Positions 13,400-15,522 of a stretch of 15,522 nt of DNA are shown piece by piece. How positions within the stretch are numbered: position 1 is the first letter of the stretch; each line of letters begins with the position of its first letter. The position numbers and the translations under genes are program-made. The stretch comes from Rhizobacter sp. (GTDB lineage: Bacteria; Pseudomonadota; Gammaproteobacteria; Burkholderiales; Burkholderiaceae). Under the pieces are notes generated by a model. The model saw only the letters and a list, made by a program, of their open reading frames with translations. It had not been told where the DNA came from and searched no databases. The stretch covers positions 1 to 15,522 of the forward strand of contig JACMKW010000180.1 of the NCBI GenBank assembly GCA_014379885.1, given 5' to 3'.

Positions 13400-14601
13400 A
13401 CCCGGTCGTGGTTACCGGCCTGGGCTTCGCCGCACCGCACGGTGACACCCCAGAGGCGGTGTTTTCGGCCGTGATGCGTGGTGAATCGGCGGTTCAATCG
13501 GTTTTCCCCGAACTGCCCAAACCCACTGCAGCCGCCACGCTTGCTCATTTCGATGTGCTGCGCTGGTTCACCAAGCTGCAGCTTGCCGGGGTGGATCGCG
13601 TGAGCCAACTGGCCGTGGCTGCGGCCGACCTCGCCATCAAGGACGCCGGCACGCTCGACGCCGACCCCGAACGCATGGGCGTGTACGTGGGTTGTGGCAT
13701 GGGCGGCGCGGGCTCGCTCGACACCGCCTACCGCAGCAGCAACGGTCGGGTGCCACCGCTCACGGTGCCGGCCTTCATGCCCAACGCACCAGCAGCCCAC
13801 GTGGCCATGCGCCAGCGCGTGCTGGGGCCTGTGCTCACCTATGCCGTGGCCTGCGCTTCATCGGCCGTGGCGATTGCCGAAGCAGCCAAGGCCGTGCAAT
13901 ACGGTGAGGTCGATGTGGCGCTGGTCGGCGGCACGGAAGCGCTGATCGTGCCGGGCGTCGTGTTGGCTTGGCAGGCCATGCAGACCATGGCCAGCTTCGA
14001 GCCCGGCCAGGCTGCCAGCTCGATGCGCCCGTTCTCCGCTGACCGCACGGGTTTTGCGCTGGGCGAAGGTGCCACTTTCCTGGTACTTGAATCGGCCGAG
14101 CGAGCGCGGCGGCGCAATGCGCGCATTTATGCCGAGCTGTCGGGCTGGGGCATCAGCTGCGATGCCACCCACCTCACCAAGCCCGATGTGGCCGGCCAGG
14201 CACGCGCCCTGCGTGCGGCGCTGCGCCGCGCTGACCTGCAGCCCCGCGATGTGGGCTATTGCAATGCGCACGGCACGGCCACACGCATTGGCGACGTGAT
14301 CGAGCGCGACGCATTGGCCGAGGTCTGGGGCAACGACCTCGAGCAACTTCGCGTGAGCTCCACCAAGGCATTGCATGGCCACCTGCTGGGTGCTGCGGGC
14401 GCCCTTGAAGCGGCGCTCACCGTGCTCGCGCTGCACCACCGCCAGCTGCCACCGAACGCACATTGCAACGAGATCGACCCCGCTTGCCGCATGAACCTGG
14501 TCACCCAACCCGGGACTACAGCACCTCAGCTCGAAGCGGCCCTCAGCAACTCGTTTGCGTTCGGCGGCACGAACGCGGTGCTGGTATTCAAGCGCGCCTG
14601 A
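13396..14601 (+). CDS. Beta-ketoacyl-ACP synthase (KAS II/aryl-polyene type)
   Basis: A 401-residue thiolase-fold condensing enzyme. The nucleophile is C153 in AVACASSAV. H292 in NAHGTATRIGD and H327 after K324 in SSTKALHGH complete the Cys-His-His triad. GFALGEGATFLVLE (219-232) and the C-terminal NSFAFGGTNAVLVF are also typical. It elongates the ACP-bound chain by decarboxylative condensation with malonyl-ACP. The N-terminal half diverges from FabF (short loops, YRSSNGRVPPLTVPAFMPN), as expected of aryl polyene KS proteins. The ATG at 13396 has AAGG upstream. The triad shows it is an active KS and not a chain-length factor. It is convergent with fabG, whose stop is only 11 bases away. Confidence 0.93.
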   Translation: MNPVVVTGLGFAAPHGDTPEAVFSAVMRGESAVQSVFPELPKPTAAATLAHFDVLRWFTKLQLAGVDRVSQLAVAAADLAIKDAGTLDADPERMGVYVGCGMGGAGSLDTAYRSSNGRVPPLTVPAFMPNAPAAHVAMRQRVLGPVLTYAVACASSAVAIAEAAKAVQYGEVDVALVGGTEALIVPGVVLAWQAMQTMASFEPGQAASSMRPFSADRTGFALGEGATFLVLESAERARRRNARIYAELSGWGISCDATHLTKPDVAGQARALRAALRRADLQPRDVGYCNAHGTATRIGDVIERDALAEVWGNDLEQLRVSSTKALHGHLLGAAGALEAALTVLALHHRQLPPNAHCNEIDPACRMNLVTQPGTTAPQLEAALSNSFAFGGTNAVLVFKRA

Positions 14602-14612
14602 GTCGCCATCCG

Positions 14613-15344
14613 TCAGGCCATGCCGCCATTGATCGAGATGACCTGGCCGGTGATGTAGCCCGCGTCGGCTGACGCGAGAAACGCCACCAGCGCCGCCACT
14701 TCATCGGCCCGCCCCGCCCGCTTCATTGGCACCAGGCGATCGATCGTCGTCTGGTCGAAGGTGCCACCGGCCATGCCTGAATCGATGATCCCTGGCGCCA
14801 CGGCGTTGACGGTGATGCCGCGACTCGCCAGCTCCAGCGACAGCGCCTTGGTCGCACTGTTGAGCGCGCCTTTCGCGGCGGCGTAGTTCACCTGCCCCCG
14901 ATTGCCGGTGAGCGAGGCCACCGACGAGATGTTGATGATGCGGCCCCAGCGGGTACGGATCATCGGCATCGTGAGCGGCTGCGTCACGTTGAAAAAGCCG
15001 TTGAGCGACACGTCGATCACGCCTTGCCACTGCGGCTGGGTGAGCGCCGGAAAGGCGGCATCCGCATGGGTGCCGGCGTTGTTGACCAGCACCTGCACCG
15101 GCCCGGCGGCGAGCAGCTTTGTGCAGGCGGCCTGGGCTGCGTCTCGATCGGCGACGTTGAAGGCCACGGCTTCGGCGCTGCCACCGGTCGCCACGATCTC
15201 GGCCACCAACTCGCTGGCCACGGCGAGCCGGCTGTTGGCGTGCACGATCACATGAAAGCCGTCGCGGGCGAGCCGCAGTGTGATGGCTCGGCCAAGGTCA
15301 CCGCTGGCACCGGTGACGAGCGCACGCTTGAGTGAAGTGTTCAT
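14613..15344 (-). CDS. fabG: 3-oxoacyl-ACP reductase (FabG-type SDR)
   Basis: A 243-residue short-chain dehydrogenase. TGASGDLG (11-18) is the NADPH-binding loop and NNAG is at 88-91. The catalytic Ser-Tyr-Lys are S141, Y154 and K158 in ISSVAS and NYAAAKGAL. The C-terminus has VAPGIIDSGM and ITGQVISINGG, as in FabG. It reduces 3-ketoacyl-ACP to 3-hydroxyacyl-ACP. The ATG at 15344 overlaps the stop of the hotdog gene (ATGA), so the dehydratase and reductase are translationally coupled, an arrangement I recall as ApeP-ApeQ in the E. coli aryl polyene cluster. It should act with the ACP and KS encoded on the opposite strand. Confidence 0.92.
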   Translation of the reverse strand: MNTSLKRALVTGASGDLGRAITLRLARDGFHVIVHANSRLAVASELVAEIVATGGSAEAVAFNVADRDAAQAACTKLLAAGPVQVLVNNAGTHADAAFPALTQPQWQGVIDVSLNGFFNVTQPLTMPMIRTRWGRIINISSVASLTGNRGQVNYAAAKGALNSATKALSLELASRGITVNAVAPGIIDSGMAGGTFDQTTIDRLVPMKRAGRADEVAALVAFLASADAGYITGQVISINGGMA

Positions 15345-15522
15345 GCGGACAAGGGTGTGTTGAGCACCACCGCCGCACGCCCTTCGGCCACAGCCTGGCC
15401 AGCATAGCTGACGGTGAACGCGTAGAGGATCTGACGTGCATCACCGGCCTGGCGTGTGGCGGCAATGCGCAGTTCGTCAGGCGCGGCCGACGGCGGCAAG
15501 TCATCGAGCCGCAGCACGTGCA
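15341..15522 (-). CDS. Hotdog-fold protein, probable 3-hydroxyacyl-ACP dehydratase (partial, N-terminus outside window)
   Basis: The last 59 residues and the stop are in the window. The reading frame gives HVLRLDDLPP, LRIAATRQAG, ILYAFTVSYAGQAVAEGRAAVVLNTP. The alternating strands with the closing A-E-G-R-A-A-V-V-L fit the C-terminal strands of ApeP/FabZ-like hotdog dehydratases. The stop TGA overlaps the fabG start. It would dehydrate 3-hydroxyacyl-ACP to the trans-enoyl form, and repeated use without enoyl reduction gives a polyene. The catalytic half of the protein lies beyond the right edge, so the assignment rests on the C-terminus and gene context. Confidence 0.7.
   Translation of the reverse strand, partial: HVLRLDDLPPSAAPDELRIAATRQAGDARQILYAFTVSYAGQAVAEGRAAVVLNTPLSA

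Noticed and set aside
14602..14612. Terminator between the convergent KS and fabG genes
   Set aside because: The gap is only 11 bases and shows no hairpin with a T-run; transcription must end inside the facing genes or by another mechanism.
1..15522. CRISPR arrays, tRNA, rRNA and transposase genes
   Set aside because: No spaced repeats of CRISPR size, no cloverleaf sequence, no rRNA segments and no transposase motifs were seen on either strand. The only repeats found are the regulatory boxes and inverted repeats listed.

Overview
The window is GC-rich with short intergenic gaps, TTG/GTG/ATG starts joined by 4-base overlaps, and a palindromic repeat between convergent genes that resembles short repeats I recall from Comamonadaceae and their relatives. 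Together these suggest a betaproteobacterium of the Burkholderiales (Rubrivivax/Rhizobacter/Piscinibacter/Methylibium type). This is inference; there is no rRNA or other phylogenetic marker in the window.

Bases 1-3080, catabolic-looking block: a partial isocitrate lyase/PEP mutase family gene on the minus strand (cut by the left edge) is divergent from a LysR regulator. The regulator is followed on the same strand by a beta-hydroxyacid dehydrogenase (3-hydroxyisobutyrate dehydrogenase family) and a dienelactone hydrolase family enzyme.

Bases 3081-4087, a small regulatory unit: a MarR repressor is divergent from a cupin gene. Two copies of the box GTCAA-N5-TTGAC, one inside a perfect 11-base-arm palindrome, overlap a near-consensus promoter. 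The cupin gene is broken by a 2-base frameshift in a CA run. A 105-base imperfect inverted repeat closes the unit.

Bases 4088-8705: a flavin-dependent halogenase-like enzyme; a minus-strand pair of a DUF4406 protein and a NudK-type Nudix hydrolase; a divergent DeoR regulator, with three phased TTCGTGCA repeats in the shared promoter region; and a Kef/CPA2-type cation:proton antiporter.

Bases 8851-15522, the most interesting block: a xanthomonadin/aryl-polyene-like locus. A FkbO/Hyg5/XanB2-type chorismatase (predicted to make 3-hydroxybenzoate from chorismate) leads a plus-strand operon with a MipA/OmpV outer-membrane protein, a PlsC-type acyltransferase, a family 2 glycosyltransferase, a PAP2 phosphatase, an acyl carrier protein and a beta-ketoacyl-ACP synthase. 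Facing it on the minus strand are a hotdog (probable 3-hydroxyacyl-ACP dehydratase, cut by the right edge) and FabG. The model is a hydroxybenzoate starter, elongation on the ACP by KS/KR/DH, then transfer to a lipid by the acyltransferase, glycosyltransferase and phosphatase in the inner membrane. The starter-activating ligase, other KS genes and exporter are not in the window and would be expected beyond 15522. The halogenase 3.4 kb upstream is notable because xanthomonadins are brominated aryl polyenes.
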